From an uncultured Collinsella sp. (lineage in GTDB: Bacteria > Actinomycetota > Coriobacteriia > Coriobacteriales > Coriobacteriaceae): a stretch of 38,197 nucleotides of DNA. The notes under the pieces were generated by a model. That model did no database searches. It had not been told where the DNA came from and was given only the letters and a program-made list of their open reading frames with translations. Each line of letters begins with the position of its first letter. The first letter of the stretch is position 1. A program made the position numbers and the translations under genes. Location of the stretch: NCBI GenBank assembly GCA_900541195.1, contig UQIY01000019.1, positions 1-38,197 on the forward strand, in the 5' to 3' direction. Of the stretch, positions 7,730 to 18,118 are shown one piece after another.

Positions 7730-8503
7730 ATGGGCAACTTGAACAATGGCGCGCTCGAGCGCAACGACTCACGTCGCGTGGCACTGGTCACGGGCGGCTC
7801 GCGGGGTATCGGCCGCGCCTGCGCTATCGGTCTGGCGGAGGATGGCTTTGATATCGCCGTCGTCTATGCCGGCAGCGTCGATGCGGCGCGCGAGACGTGC
7901 GACGCCTGCGAGGCGGCTGGCGCCACGGCGCGCTCATATCAATGTGACGTGGCCGACCCCGCTGCCGTCAACGCGTGCGTGGAAGCGGTCCTCAACGACT
8001 TTGGCTCCATTTGGGCGCTCGTCAACAACGCTGGCATCACCCGCGATGGCCTGCTCATGCGCATGGGCGATGACGCCTTCGATCGCGTGCTCGATGTCAA
8101 TCTTAAAGGAACGTTTAACACGACGCGTGCGCTCACCAAGACCTTTATGCGCCAGCGCGGCGGCTGCGTCGTCAACATGAGCTCGGTTGTGGGTCTGATG
8201 GGCAATGCCGGGCAAGCCAACTACGCTGCCTCCAAGGCGGGCGTGATCGGCCTGACCAAGGCGGTGGCGCGCGAGCTTGCGCCCCGCGGTGTACGAGTGA
8301 ACGCGGTCGCCCCCGGGTTTGTCGAGACAGATATGACGGCAAAGCTCTCGGAGAAGGTGCGTACGGTAACCGAGGAGCAGATTCCCCTTAAGCGTATGGC
8401 GCAGCCCGAAGAGGTGGCCGGTGTGGTGCGATTTTTAGTGAGCGATGCGGCTGCCTACATTACGGGCGAGGTCGTACGCGTCGACGGCGGAATGGCGATG
8501 TAG
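7730..8503 (+). CDS. fabG: 3-oxoacyl-ACP reductase
   Basis: This NADPH-dependent short-chain dehydrogenase reduces 3-oxoacyl-ACP. The product is 257 residues. The cofactor loop TGGSRGIG is near residue 22, NNAG follows, and the catalytic set is Ser152 (MSSVVG), Tyr165 and Lys169 (YAASK). The C-terminus ITGEVVRVDGGMAM is typical of FabG. An N-terminal stretch of about 15 residues precedes the Rossmann fold, longer than in E. coli. The ATG at 7730 follows GAAAGG. The fabD-fabG-fabF order is a standard FAS-II layout. Confidence 0.95.
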   Translation: MGNLNNGALERNDSRRVALVTGGSRGIGRACAIGLAEDGFDIAVVYAGSVDAARETCDACEAAGATARSYQCDVADPAAVNACVEAVLNDFGSIWALVNNAGITRDGLLMRMGDDAFDRVLDVNLKGTFNTTRALTKTFMRQRGGCVVNMSSVVGLMGNAGQANYAASKAGVIGLTKAVARELAPRGVRVNAVAPGFVETDMTAKLSEKVRTVTEEQIPLKRMAQPEEVAGVVRFLVSDAAAYITGEVVRVDGGMAM

Positions 8504-8542
8504 AAACCAGAGCCACACAACGGCTTGGATGAGGAGACCATG

Positions 8543-9790
8543 ATGGAACAGAGAGTTGCAATCACCGGCATCGGTGCCGTATCGCCGCTCGGCAACACCG
8601 CGCTTGCCACCTGGGCGGCAATGTGTGCCGGCATGTGCGGCATCGGCCCGATCACGCACTTCGATACCGATGCGTTTGCCGTCAAGGTGGCGGCCGAGGT
8701 CAAGGGCTTTGACGGCAACGAGTACTTTGGCAAGCGTGACGCCAAGCACCTGGACCCCTGCGTTCAGTTTGCCCTGGCAGCGTCGGACGAGGCCATGCAC
8801 GATGCGGGCCTCGATGTTGAGGGCGCGGTCGATCGCGATCGCCTGGGTGTCTATGTGGGCTCGGGCGTGGGCGGCATGCAGACGCTTGTCGACAACGTCC
8901 ACACGATTGCCGATCGCGGGCCTCGTCGCGCATCGCCCTACATGATTGCGATGATGATTCCCAACATGGCTTCGGGCAACATTGCGATTCGCCATAAGGC
9001 AAAGGGCCCGACCCTGCCCGTCGTGACCGCCTGCGCGACTTCTGCCCATGCGGTGGGCGAGGCGTTCCGCGCCATCAAGCACGGCTATGCCGACGCGATC
9101 CTCGCGGGCGGCGCCGAGGCCGCCATTATCCCCGATGCTGTTGCGGGCTTTACGTCCTGCCGTGCATTGACCACCAACCCCGATCCCGCGACGGCCTGCC
9201 GCCCGTTCGATGCAGACCGCGACGGCTTTGTGATGGGCGAGGGCGCCTGCGTGCTCGTGCTCGAGGGCATGGAGCATGCACGGGCCCGCGGTGCGCACAT
9301 TTACGCCGAGGTCGTGGGCTACGGCAACACCGATGACGCCTACCACATCACGAGTCCCGACCCGGATGCGGCAGGTATCGCCCGTGCGATATCGATGGCA
9401 GTGGCCGAGGGCGACGTCAAGCCTTCCGAGGGCCTCTACATCAACGCCCACGGCACATCGACCAAGCTCAACGATTCGTCCGAGACGGCGGGCATTAAGC
9501 GTGCGCTCGGCGAGGACGCGGCGCGCACCGCACATGTCTCGTCGACCAAGTCGATGACCGGCCATATGATCGGCGCCACGGGTGCCATCGAGGTCATGGC
9601 TTGCGCCATGGCGCTCGAGCAGGGCGTGGTGCCGCCGACCATTAACTACCACACACCCGATCCCGCCTGCGATCTTGACTACACGCCCAATCGCGCGGTT
9701 CGCGCCGCCCTTACCTGGGCGCTTTCGACCAATCTGGGCTTTGGCGGACACAACGCCGCCATCGCGCTGCGTAGATATACGAGGAGCTAG
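8543..9790 (+). CDS. fabF: 3-oxoacyl-ACP synthase II
   Basis: FabF is the condensing enzyme that elongates acyl-ACP with malonyl-ACP. The 415-residue product has the KAS triad: Cys164 in TACATSAH, His303 in AHGTSTKLND and His341 in TGHMIGATG; it ends with NLGFGGHNAAI. ATG 8543 is chosen because GAGGAG (8531-8536) lies six bases upstream; ATG 8540 and TTG 8525 are less likely. No fabB is seen, so FabF is probably the only elongating synthase encoded here. The gap to accB is three bases. Confidence 0.95.
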   Translation: MEQRVAITGIGAVSPLGNTALATWAAMCAGMCGIGPITHFDTDAFAVKVAAEVKGFDGNEYFGKRDAKHLDPCVQFALAASDEAMHDAGLDVEGAVDRDRLGVYVGSGVGGMQTLVDNVHTIADRGPRRASPYMIAMMIPNMASGNIAIRHKAKGPTLPVVTACATSAHAVGEAFRAIKHGYADAILAGGAEAAIIPDAVAGFTSCRALTTNPDPATACRPFDADRDGFVMGEGACVLVLEGMEHARARGAHIYAEVVGYGNTDDAYHITSPDPDAAGIARAISMAVAEGDVKPSEGLYINAHGTSTKLNDSSETAGIKRALGEDAARTAHVSSTKSMTGHMIGATGAIEVMACAMALEQGVVPPTINYHTPDPACDLDYTPNRAVRAALTWALSTNLGFGGHNAAIALRRYTRS

Positions 9791-9793
9791 AGC

Positions 9794-10270
9794 ATGGATT
9801 CCAAAAGACTTGCCGAGATAGCCGATGTGATGGAGGACCGCGGCCTCACGCGCGTGCGTGTGGAGGAGCCCGATGGCACCGCGGTCGAACTCGAGCGCGC
9901 GAGCGCCGCGCAGCCGGTTGCCGTGCCCATGCCTATGCCGGGTGCCGTAACTGCTCCGGCGGTGGCTCCTGTCGCCATGCCTGCCGCCGCACCGGAGCCC
10001 GCCGCGCAGACACCTGCCGCCGCACCGGAGCCCAAGGGCACCGAGGTGACCGCTCCCATGGTCGGCGTTTTCTATGCTGCCCCGGCGCCGGGCGACGAGC
10101 CGTTTGTGCACGTGGGCTCTAAGGTCAAGGCCGGCGAGACCCTCTGCATCATCGAGGCCATGAAGGTTCTCAACGAGGTGACGGCCGAGGCAGACGGCGA
10201 GGTGCTCGAGATCTGCGTGGCCGACGGCGACCTCGTGGAGTTTGGCAGCTGCCTCATGAGGATCGGATAG
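9794..10270 (+). CDS. accB: Biotin carboxyl carrier protein of acetyl-CoA carboxylase
   Basis: AccB carries carboxybiotin between AccC and AccDA. The product is 158 residues: a short N-terminal helical part, a Pro/Ala linker (about residues 40-78) and a C-terminal biotinyl domain with the target Lys124 in EAMKVLNEV. The linker contains a 21-base direct duplication with a 33-base period (9980-10000 and 10013-10033), so its length may vary between strains. Its modifying enzyme BirA is encoded just upstream on the other strand. Confidence 0.95.
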   Translation: MDSKRLAEIADVMEDRGLTRVRVEEPDGTAVELERASAAQPVAVPMPMPGAVTAPAVAPVAMPAAAPEPAAQTPAAAPEPKGTEVTAPMVGVFYAAPAPGDEPFVHVGSKVKAGETLCIIEAMKVLNEVTAEADGEVLEICVADGDLVEFGSCLMRIG

Positions 10271-10279
10271 GTGATGTCC

Positions 10280-10702
10280 ATGAACAAAGAAGAGCTCAAG
10301 AAGCTGTTGCCGCATCGCGAGCCGATGCTTTTGCTCGACGAGGCCGAGCTGGTGGGCGACGAGGCCCACGGCAAGATCACGATCACGGGCGACGAGTACT
10401 TTTTGCAGGGGCATTTTCCGGGAAACCCGGTGGTCCCCGGCGTGATTCAGTGCGAGATGCTCGCCCAAAACTGTTGCGTGCTGCTGATGGGCGACGAGGA
10501 AGCGCGCGGCGCGACGCCGTTCTACACGAGTCTGGACAAGGTGCGCTTTAAGCGTCCGGTGCGCCCGGGCGACACGGTTGATCTGGTGTGCACCATCACG
10601 CGTGCGCGCGGGCCGTTCCGCTTTGCGACGGGTACTGCGAGCGTCAACGGTGAGGTTTGCTGCCGCGCCGATATGTCTTTTGCACTCATGCACGAAAGTT
10701 AA
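10280..10702 (+). CDS. fabZ: 3-hydroxyacyl-ACP dehydratase
   Basis: FabZ dehydrates 3-hydroxyacyl-ACP to trans-2-enoyl-ACP. The 140-residue hot-dog-fold product has the catalytic His45 in GHFPGNPVVPG and Glu59 in QCEMLAQ; their 14-residue spacing matches E. coli FabZ. ATG 10280 is preferred because AGGTGAT (10269-10275) aligns well with the 16S tail at normal spacing. GTG 10271 and ATG 10274, directly after the accB stop, are alternatives adding two or three residues. There is no FabA/FabB pair, so how unsaturated chains would be made is not shown here. Confidence 0.93.
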   Translation: MNKEELKKLLPHREPMLLLDEAELVGDEAHGKITITGDEYFLQGHFPGNPVVPGVIQCEMLAQNCCVLLMGDEEARGATPFYTSLDKVRFKRPVRPGDTVDLVCTITRARGPFRFATGTASVNGEVCCRADMSFALMHES

Positions 10703-10712
10703 GGAAGGCTTC

Positions 10713-12042
<1,330 letters not shown>

Positions 12043-12056
<14 letters not shown>

Positions 12057-13767
12057 AAAAGCGAAGACGGTCAACGTCCTCGAGGGGCCGATGACCGAGT
12101 CGTGCGCCGAGTTTCCCGCGCGCCACGTGTTTATCAAGTGTCCGGAGTGCCGCCGCGTGATCGATGAGGCACGCCTGCACGACAACCTCGAGGTCTGCCC
12201 TCGTTGTGGCAAACACTTTCGCGTGAGCGGTCGCGCGCGCATGCGCATGACGGTCGACGAGGGAACGTTTGAGGAATGGGATGCCAATCTGGCGTCGGAG
12301 GATTTCCTCTCGTTTCCCAGCTATGCCGACAAGCTCAAGAGCGTGAGCGAGCGTTCGGGCGAGCGCGATGCCGTTGTGTGCGGCAAGGGCAAAATCTGCG
12401 GTTGCGATACGGCGCTCTTCTTTATGGACGCCAACTTTATGATGGGCTCGATGGGTTCCGTGGTGGGCGAGAAGATCTGTCGCACATTTGAGCATGCGAC
12501 CGAGCTGGGATTGCCAGTTGTCGGCTTTACCGTTTCGGGCGGTGCACGCATGCAAGAGGGTGTGACATCGCTTATGCAGATGGCCAAGATTTCTGCGGCG
12601 GTTAGGCGCCACAGTGAGGCGGGCGGCCTGTATATCACGGTGCTCACCGACCCCACGACCGGCGGCGTAACCGCGAGCTTTGCCATGGAGGGCGATATTA
12701 TCCTGGCCGAGCCCGATGCCCTGACGGCATTTGCCGGCCCGCGCGTGATCGAGCAGAACATGCACAAGCGCCTGCCCAAGGGATTCCAGCGCTCCGAGTT
12801 TTTGCTGGAGCACGGCTTTTGCGATGCCGTCGTTCCGCGTGGCGAGATTGCGCTCACGGTGGGCGAGCTGCTGGCGCTGCACGAAGGGCACGTGCCCGGC
12901 CTGGGGGCACCGCACGAGATTGTGCATACGGGTCGCCGCGGCAAAAAGTTGGGACACTTGTTCAAGCGCTCGGCCGCACCAAAAACCGCGCTCGAGATTG
13001 TCAAACAGACCCGCTCGGCAGATCGCGCCACGGCAGGCGAGATGATCTCGCTGGGCCTGGATGGATTTGTGGAGCTGCACGGCGACCGCTACTTTGGCGA
13101 CGACGCCGCTGTGGTGGCTGGCATTGGCTGGAAAGACGGGCGCCCCGTAACGGTCATCGCCATCGAGCGCGGCACCACGACCAAAGAGCGCATGCGTCGC
13201 AACTTTGGCATGGCACATCCCGAGGGCTACCGCAAAGCGCGTCGCCTTATGCGCCAGGCCGAAAAGTTTGGTCGACCGGTTCTGTGCCTGGTCGATACTT
13301 CGGGCGCGTTTTGCGGCATCGGTGCCGAGGAGCGCGGCCAGGGCGAGGCGATTGCCCAGAATCTCATGGAGATGAGCGGCCTTAAGACGCCGATTGTCTC
13401 GGTGGTGACAGGCGAGGGCGGCTCTGGTGGCGCGCTGGCGCTATCCGTGGCCGACCGCATCCTGATGCTCTCGAGCTCGGCCTATTCGGTCGTGAGCCCC
13501 GAGGCCTGTGCGTCGATCCTGTGGAAGGATACCGACCGCGCGAATGAGGCCGCCGAGGCGCTGAAGCTCACGGCTCCCGATCTGTTGGCGCTCGGCATCA
13601 TCGACGGCATTGTTGACGATAGGGGCCTGTCGCATGAGGAGATCGCCGGTGCCGTCATGTCCTCGGCATTTGATGCCTTCGATACGCTTGGGCAGCTCGA
13701 CGAGGCGACCCTCACAAACCTCCGCTACGAAAAGTACCGCGCAATCGGTCAGTACCGCACGATGTGA
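12043..13767 (+). CDS. accDA: Fused acetyl-CoA carboxyltransferase beta-alpha (AccD-AccA)
   Basis: This carboxyltransferase moves the carboxyl from biotin to acetyl-CoA to make malonyl-CoA. One 574-residue frame contains both subunits. The N-terminal half is AccD-like, with a zinc ribbon (Cys33, Cys36, Cys52, Cys55) and the oxyanion region FTVSGGARMQEG. From about residue 310 it is AccA-like (TALEIVKQTRSADR, ELHGDRYFGDD, GEGGSGGALAL). In E. coli these are two proteins of about 304 and 319 residues. No stop or frame change lies between the halves, and the joining segment near residues 289-309 is basic and short. The start at 12043 has GGGG upstream; ATG 12049 is also possible. Confidence 0.93.
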
Positions 13768-13807
13768 CAAAGGGGCAGCCCGCATGTCACATTGGGAAAG
13801 GCGTTCC

Positions 13808-15022
13808 ATGTCACAAGTTTCCAACACCACGTTTGCAACGACGGTTTCATCAAACGCCATGGCCGTGGTGGACTATCTGTCCAAAAGCATGATGTCGGCG
13901 CTGCCGTTTATTGTCTGCGCGGCGTTGTTCCGCACCGTCGCCGTCATTATGGGCGAGGGCATGCTGGGCCTGTGGTCTGCCGATTCCGAAATCCATCGCC
14001 TGTTCTACAGTTGGCTCTATAACGCCGGCTACTACTTTTTGCCCATTTATCTTGGTTGGGCGGCCGCCCGCCAGCTCGGTTGCTCGGAGCAGCTGGGCAT
14101 GATGCTGGGCGGCGTATTGATTGCACCCGATCTGCTTAAGCTCGTTGATGCCGCCTCGACGACGGGGGCATCGATGACTTCCGTGTATGGTCTGCTTCCC
14201 GCGCCGGTCAACGATTACACGACGACTGTTATTCCGGTTCTCATCTCGGTGCCCGTGCTATGGCGAGTGGAGTGTTTCTTTAAGCGCGTTATCCCTAAGG
14301 CCGTGGCGTTTTCGTTCGTTCCGTTTGCAACCATGCTTGTCATGGTTCCGGTTTCGCTGTGCATTACGGCGCCGGCGGGCAGCTATCTGGGCATGCTGTT
14401 GGGCCAGCTTATGTTTATGCTTGGCAATTCCGGTGGCATCGTGTCGCTGCTCACGCTCATGGGGCTTGCCGCTGGCTGGGGGTTCCTAAAGATCGCGGGC
14501 GTCAGCAATGTTGTCCTATCGCTTGCGTACGCGCAGTTTATGAGTGTGGGAACGGATTCGTGCATCCTGATCGCCGCGACAATGGCAACGTTCGCTGTTT
14601 GGGGCATGCCCTTTGGCGCTGCGCTTCGCATTGCGAATAAGGACGAGAAGGCGCTCATGCTGGGCTATTCAATCTCGGGCGTGCTTGGCGGCGTAAGCGA
14701 GCCGGCGCTGTACGGTTGCGGCTTTAAATATGGCAGGTGCCTGACGTGCATGGCCATTGGCGGCGCCGTCGGAGGCCTTGTTGCGGCCGTGGGCCACGTT
14801 ACGGCCTATACCATCGGCATGACGAATGTCCTCATGGTCATTGGCTTTGCCACGGGCGGTATTTCGAACCTGCTGTGGTGCTGCGCTGCCGGCGGCACGG
14901 CATTTGCGGTGTCTGCGGCGCTGAGCTACTGCTTTGGCGTGGTGCCGACGAAGGAGCAGACGGCAGAAGACGAAGCCGATTCGCCCGAAACGATGGTGAG
15001 CGCTGCTGAAGCAAGCGCATAG
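13808..15022 (+). CDS. Orphan PTS EIIC-family membrane protein
   Basis: This 404-residue hydrophobic protein has about ten membrane segments and looks like the EIIC domain of the glucose/beta-glucoside PTS family. Features include NAGYYFLPIYLGWAAARQLG, LLPAPVNDYTTTVIPV and GVLGGVSEPALYGCGFKYG; the last resembles the EIIC substrate motif around a conserved Glu. No EIIB or EIIA domain is fused or encoded nearby, so it must rely on partners elsewhere or have changed role. The ATG at 13808 follows GGGAAAGG; ATG 13784 would add eight residues and also has a ribosome site. It lies 40 bases after accDA on the same strand with no terminator between. The substrate cannot be read. Confidence 0.75.
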   Translation: MSQVSNTTFATTVSSNAMAVVDYLSKSMMSALPFIVCAALFRTVAVIMGEGMLGLWSADSEIHRLFYSWLYNAGYYFLPIYLGWAAARQLGCSEQLGMMLGGVLIAPDLLKLVDAASTTGASMTSVYGLLPAPVNDYTTTVIPVLISVPVLWRVECFFKRVIPKAVAFSFVPFATMLVMVPVSLCITAPAGSYLGMLLGQLMFMLGNSGGIVSLLTLMGLAAGWGFLKIAGVSNVVLSLAYAQFMSVGTDSCILIAATMATFAVWGMPFGAALRIANKDEKALMLGYSISGVLGGVSEPALYGCGFKYGRCLTCMAIGGAVGGLVAAVGHVTAYTIGMTNVLMVIGFATGGISNLLWCCAAGGTAFAVSAALSYCFGVVPTKEQTAEDEADSPETMVSAAEASA

Positions 15023-15060
15023 ACCTGTGCGACAAAAGGACGATTCCATTGTCATGTTCC

Positions 15061-15092
15061 AAGGCCGCGGCTCGTGTGGGTTGCGGCCTTTT
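15061..15092 (+). terminator. Terminator after the FAS-II/ACC/EIIC unit
   Basis: AAGGCCGC (15061-15068) pairs with GCGGCCTT around a 14-base loop and is followed by TTTTG. It probably ends the transcript from fabH through the EIIC gene. The 80 bases between it and the CDF gene show no other clear site. Confidence 0.7.
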
Positions 15093-15171
15093 GTATCTGG
15101 GGGACAAAGTGGCTACACTACAATCCGTTTGAGCAATAGATATATGGGTAGTGCCGTGGGGGCGGATATAG

Positions 15172-16326
15172 ATGGTCGAGTGGATTGTTCGTCGTGCGCA
15201 GGGTGACCGTGCGCGCGTGGGCACGTTGACGGGCGTGGTGTGTATTCTCGCCAATGTTGCGCTTTGCGCTGCGAAGGGCGCAATTGGTGTGCTGTCGGGA
15301 TCGGTTTCGATTGTGGCGGACGCCATGAACAACCTGTCCGATGCCAGCTCGAACATCGTGAGCGTGCTTGGCTTTAAACTGGCGGGCAAGCCGGCAGACC
15401 CCGAGCATCCTTACGGCCACGGTCGCTATGAGTATCTCTCGGGATTGGTCGTGGCAGCGCTCGTGCTGCTGATTGGCGTTGAGCTGGTGAAGTCCTCGGT
15501 TGAGCGCGTCATCCACCCCGAACCTGTCGAGTTCTCGCTTGCCCTGGTGGCAGTTCTAGTGCTTTCGATGGTTGTAAAGCTGTGGATGGCGGCCCTCAAC
15601 CAAAAGCTCGGTGACCGCATTGAGTCCGAGACGCTGCATGCGACGGCTCAGGATTCCAAGAACGATGTCCTTGCCACAGGCGCCGTGTTAGCGTGCGCAA
15701 TTGTTTCGCAGGTGACGCACATCAATCTTGACGCGTGGGTCGGCCTTGCCGTTGGCGCCTATATTGGCTGGAGCGGCTTTGAGCTTATCCAAGATACGGT
15801 GAGCCCGCTTTTGGGCCAGGCGCCCGATCCTAAGCTGGTCAAGCACATCCGAGACAAGATCATGAGCTATCCCGGCGTTTTGGGCGTTCATGACCTGATG
15901 GTTCACGATTACGGTCCGGGCAGGAAGTTTGCAAGTGCGCACGCCGAGATGGCGGCCGAGGCCAGCTCGCTGGAAAGTCACGACACGCTCGATAACATCG
16001 AGCAGTCGTTTAGGGTCGAAGACGGCATGATCGTCACACTCCATTACGATCCCATCGTGACCGACGATCCAAAGGTGGCAAGCATGCGTCTGCGCATCAA
16101 CGCCATGGCCCAGGAGATCGATGGTCGCCTTTCAATTCACGATTTGCGCTGTGTGCCGGGTCCTACGCACACTAACGTGATCTTTGACTGCGTGCGACCC
16201 TCGGATCTGCGAATGAGCGCCGAGGACCTAAAGCACGAGTTGGCGAAACGGGTCGAGTCGGAATACCCCAAGTCGATTGCCAAGATTACGATCGACGAAG
16301 ACTACGTAGGGCATACCCACGAGTAG
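15172..16326 (+). CDS. CDF-family divalent metal cation exporter
   Basis: This inner-membrane proton-coupled exporter is of the cation diffusion facilitator family. The product is 384 residues: six membrane segments in the first 210 residues, then a cytoplasmic domain (from about 215) and a C-terminal extension. The metal-site motif in TM2 reads ADAMNNLSDASS (N-x3-D) and in TM5 reads TAQDSKNDV (D-x3-D). These are not the H-x3-D pairs of zinc exporters and are closer to Mn/Fe-type CDFs; this assignment is an inference. HPYGHGRYEYLSG is a family hallmark. The ATG at 15172 lacks a strong ribosome site. It precedes a phosphatase gene by 39 bases. Confidence 0.88.
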   Translation: MVEWIVRRAQGDRARVGTLTGVVCILANVALCAAKGAIGVLSGSVSIVADAMNNLSDASSNIVSVLGFKLAGKPADPEHPYGHGRYEYLSGLVVAALVLLIGVELVKSSVERVIHPEPVEFSLALVAVLVLSMVVKLWMAALNQKLGDRIESETLHATAQDSKNDVLATGAVLACAIVSQVTHINLDAWVGLAVGAYIGWSGFELIQDTVSPLLGQAPDPKLVKHIRDKIMSYPGVLGVHDLMVHDYGPGRKFASAHAEMAAEASSLESHDTLDNIEQSFRVEDGMIVTLHYDPIVTDDPKVASMRLRINAMAQEIDGRLSIHDLRCVPGPTHTNVIFDCVRPSDLRMSAEDLKHELAKRVESEYPKSIAKITIDEDYVGHTHE

Positions 16327-16365
16327 GGCTGTGCCGGCAAAGCAAGTTATACAGAAGGGGAGAAT

Positions 16366-16992
16366 ATGAAGAGGCTGTATCTGCTCCGCCACGGTCAGAC
16401 GGAGTTCAACGTCAAAAAGCTGGTCCAGGGCCGCTGCGATTCACCGCTGACCGACCTTGGCCGCAAACAAGCGGGAATGGCAGCCGCATGGCTCAAAGCC
16501 CACGGCGTTGTCCCCGACAAAGTGGTCTCTTCGTCCTTAGACCGAGCCATGGACACAGCTCAGCTCGTTGCAACCGAACTCCTTGGCCCGGACGCAGCAG
16601 TTGAGTCCTGCGAAGGCATCATCGAGCGCTGCTACGGCACCTTCGAAGAAGGCCCCCACGATGCCCTTCCCACCGACGTCTGGGATCCGGGCGAGGATCT
16701 GGTCCCCTTCGGAGGAGAAGGAAGCCAGGCGCTGCAAGCGCGCATGGTAGACACCCTCACCAATCTCATGGGCGCCGAGGGCATAGAAACCCTCTTAGCA
16801 GTAAGCCACGGCAGTGCCAGCCGCCAATTCATCAAGGCCGCAGCCCCAGAGGGCTTCGAGCTCCCAGCAAAACTTCCCAACTGCGCGATCATGATCTTCG
16901 ATTTCGATGAGGCAAAGCCACAAGCAGAGGGCGAGCCAATGCAATGCAAGTTCACCCTTCAGCAAATAGTGGACCCCAAACAAAGTCATTAG
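16366..16992 (+). CDS. Histidine phosphatase family protein
   Basis: This 208-residue protein belongs to the phosphoglycerate-mutase/acid-phosphatase superfamily. The phosphorylated histidine lies in LLRHGQTEFN near residue 8, the partner arginine in SSSLDRAMDTAQ, and the second catalytic histidine in VSHGSASRQF. The substrate cannot be predicted; relatives include cobalamin phosphatase CobC and broad sugar-phosphate phosphatases. The ATG follows GAAGGGGAG. Codon use drifts in its second half to A- and C-ending codons (GCA, GAA, CCA, TTA), unlike the neighbouring genes, which may mean a separate origin. The foldback element begins 35 bases after its stop. Confidence 0.88.
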   Translation: MKRLYLLRHGQTEFNVKKLVQGRCDSPLTDLGRKQAGMAAAWLKAHGVVPDKVVSSSLDRAMDTAQLVATELLGPDAAVESCEGIIERCYGTFEEGPHDALPTDVWDPGEDLVPFGGEGSQALQARMVDTLTNLMGAEGIETLLAVSHGSASRQFIKAAAPEGFELPAKLPNCAIMIFDFDEAKPQAEGEPMQCKFTLQQIVDPKQSH

Positions 16993-17027
16993 CCTGAACG
17001 AGCAAGGTTTAGCAGACATCAACGTGG

Positions 17028-17192
17028 CGTTCCCAGTGTGCGGCGGAGGGGGCGGGCCTGAGGCATATTAAGGTTGTCGCGAGTTCCGCACGAACAGGAG
17101 AGCACTTAATGTGCTCTCCGTCGTGAGCAGGACTGTAGAGCAGCAACCTTAATATGCCTCAGGCCCGCCCCCTCCGCCGCACACTGGGAACG
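17028..17192. repeat. 165-nt foldback element with 49-bp perfect terminal inverted repeats
   Basis: Bases 17028-17076 are the exact reverse complement of 17144-17192 (49 of 49). Beyond them CGTGG and CCACG extend the pairing after a two-base bulge. The 67-base centre contains a second hairpin, GGAGAGCAC (17097-17105) with GTGCTCTCC (17111-17119), extended by CACGA (17089-17093) and TCGTG (17121-17125). No open frame of note and no clear target-site duplication is seen. It fills most of the gap between the phosphatase gene and the rplC promoter. It could be a MITE-like element, a large processed RNA hairpin, or a strong block to transcription. Confidence 0.9.
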
Positions 17193-17241
17193 TGCCACGC
17201 ACTTTACCTGCGTAAACAATGTGAGTGAAATATGAATCTCG

Positions 17242-17268
17242 ATGGATACGCCCGCAGCCGTGTATACT
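17242..17268 (+). promoter_or_regulatory. rplC operon promoter module
   Basis: TATACT at 17263-17268 is a good -10. The 26 bases 17242-17267 share about 23 positions with 19107-19132 upstream of rplB (common core ACGCCCG, then CCGTGTATAC), which supports a repeated promoter module. No consensus -35 is seen at the expected place, so recognition may depend on the extended GTGTATAC element. Confidence 0.55.
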
Positions 17269-17269
17269 A

Positions 17270-17451
17270 AACAGCTGTGTGAAACCAGGGGAGTATTCTG
17301 GCTGGACAAAATGCCTGCTTAATAGGGTTGTCAGGTAGTCCGGACGCAATACAAGACTGGGGAGCACGTCGTGTAAGTAGTGGTCCTCTAGGGGCGTACG
17401 CTCGGTGGTGTACGCATTGTCCCAAGACCACGCGAGAGTTGGGATCATATC
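17270..17451 (+). promoter_or_regulatory. Long structured leader of rplC
   Basis: About 180 bases separate the promoter from the rplC start. They contain hairpin GCGTAC (17395-17400) with GTACGC (17410-17415), and further short complementary segments. S10-operon leaders in several bacteria bind L4 for autoregulation. The length and structure would fit such a role here, but no known leader consensus was recognised. Confidence 0.35.
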
Positions 17452-18072
17452 TTGATCAGCATGATTCTCGGCCGCAAGATTGGCATGACCCAGGTTTGGG
17501 ACGAGGACGACAACGTCGTTCCCGTCACGGTCATCCAGGCTGGCCCCTGCGCTGTCTCGCAGGTTAAAACTCAGGCAACCGACGGCTATGACGCCGTCCA
17601 GATCGGTTTCGGCGACATCAAGGCCAAGAACGTGAACAAGCCCATGGCTGGTCACTTCGCCAAGGCCGGCGTCGAGCCTGTCCGCTTCCTTCGTGAGGTC
17701 CGCGTCGAGAACGGCGAGGAGCACAAGGTCGGCGAGGTCGTCACCGTCGCTGATTTCGCTGATGTCGAGAAGGTCGACGTCATCGGTACCTCCAAGGGTA
17801 AGGGCTTCCAGGGTCGCATCAAGCGCTGGGGTCAGCGCCGCGGTCCTATGACGCATGGTTCTCACTTCCAGCGTCACCCCGGTTCTATCGGTCAGTGCGC
17901 CTATCCTGCGCGCGTCCTCAAGGGCGTCAAGATGGCCGGTCACATGGGTAACGAGCGCGTTACCGTCAAGAACCTTTCCGTTGTCCGCATCGATGCCGAG
18001 CAGAACCTAATCTTGGTCAAGGGCGCTGTCCCGGGTGCCAAGAATGGTCTCGTCGCCATCCGTATGGCCTAA
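17452..18072 (+). CDS. rplC: 50S ribosomal protein L3
   Basis: L3 binds near the peptidyl-transferase centre and starts 50S assembly. The product is 206 residues from TTG 17452 (MISMILGRKIGMTQVWDED) or 203 from ATG 17461. TTG is slightly preferred because GGGAT (17441-17445) lies six bases upstream. The glutamine-methylated loop region (GSHFQRHPGSIGQ) and the C-terminal KNGLVAIR are intact. In most bacteria rpsJ directly precedes rplC; here rplC begins its own transcription unit with promoter and leader. Confidence 0.95.
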   Translation: MISMILGRKIGMTQVWDEDDNVVPVTVIQAGPCAVSQVKTQATDGYDAVQIGFGDIKAKNVNKPMAGHFAKAGVEPVRFLREVRVENGEEHKVGEVVTVADFADVEKVDVIGTSKGKGFQGRIKRWGQRRGPMTHGSHFQRHPGSIGQCAYPARVLKGVKMAGHMGNERVTVKNLSVVRIDAEQNLILVKGAVPGAKNGLVAIRMA

Positions 18073-18118
18073 GGGCCCAGCCCATTTAGCCCAGCGTCAT
18101 ACCAAGGAGAACACTTAA

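Noticed and set aside
17149..17943. 264-residue minus-strand frame over the foldback and rplC
   Set aside because: It is antisense to rplC and reads through the inverted repeat; no ribosome site.
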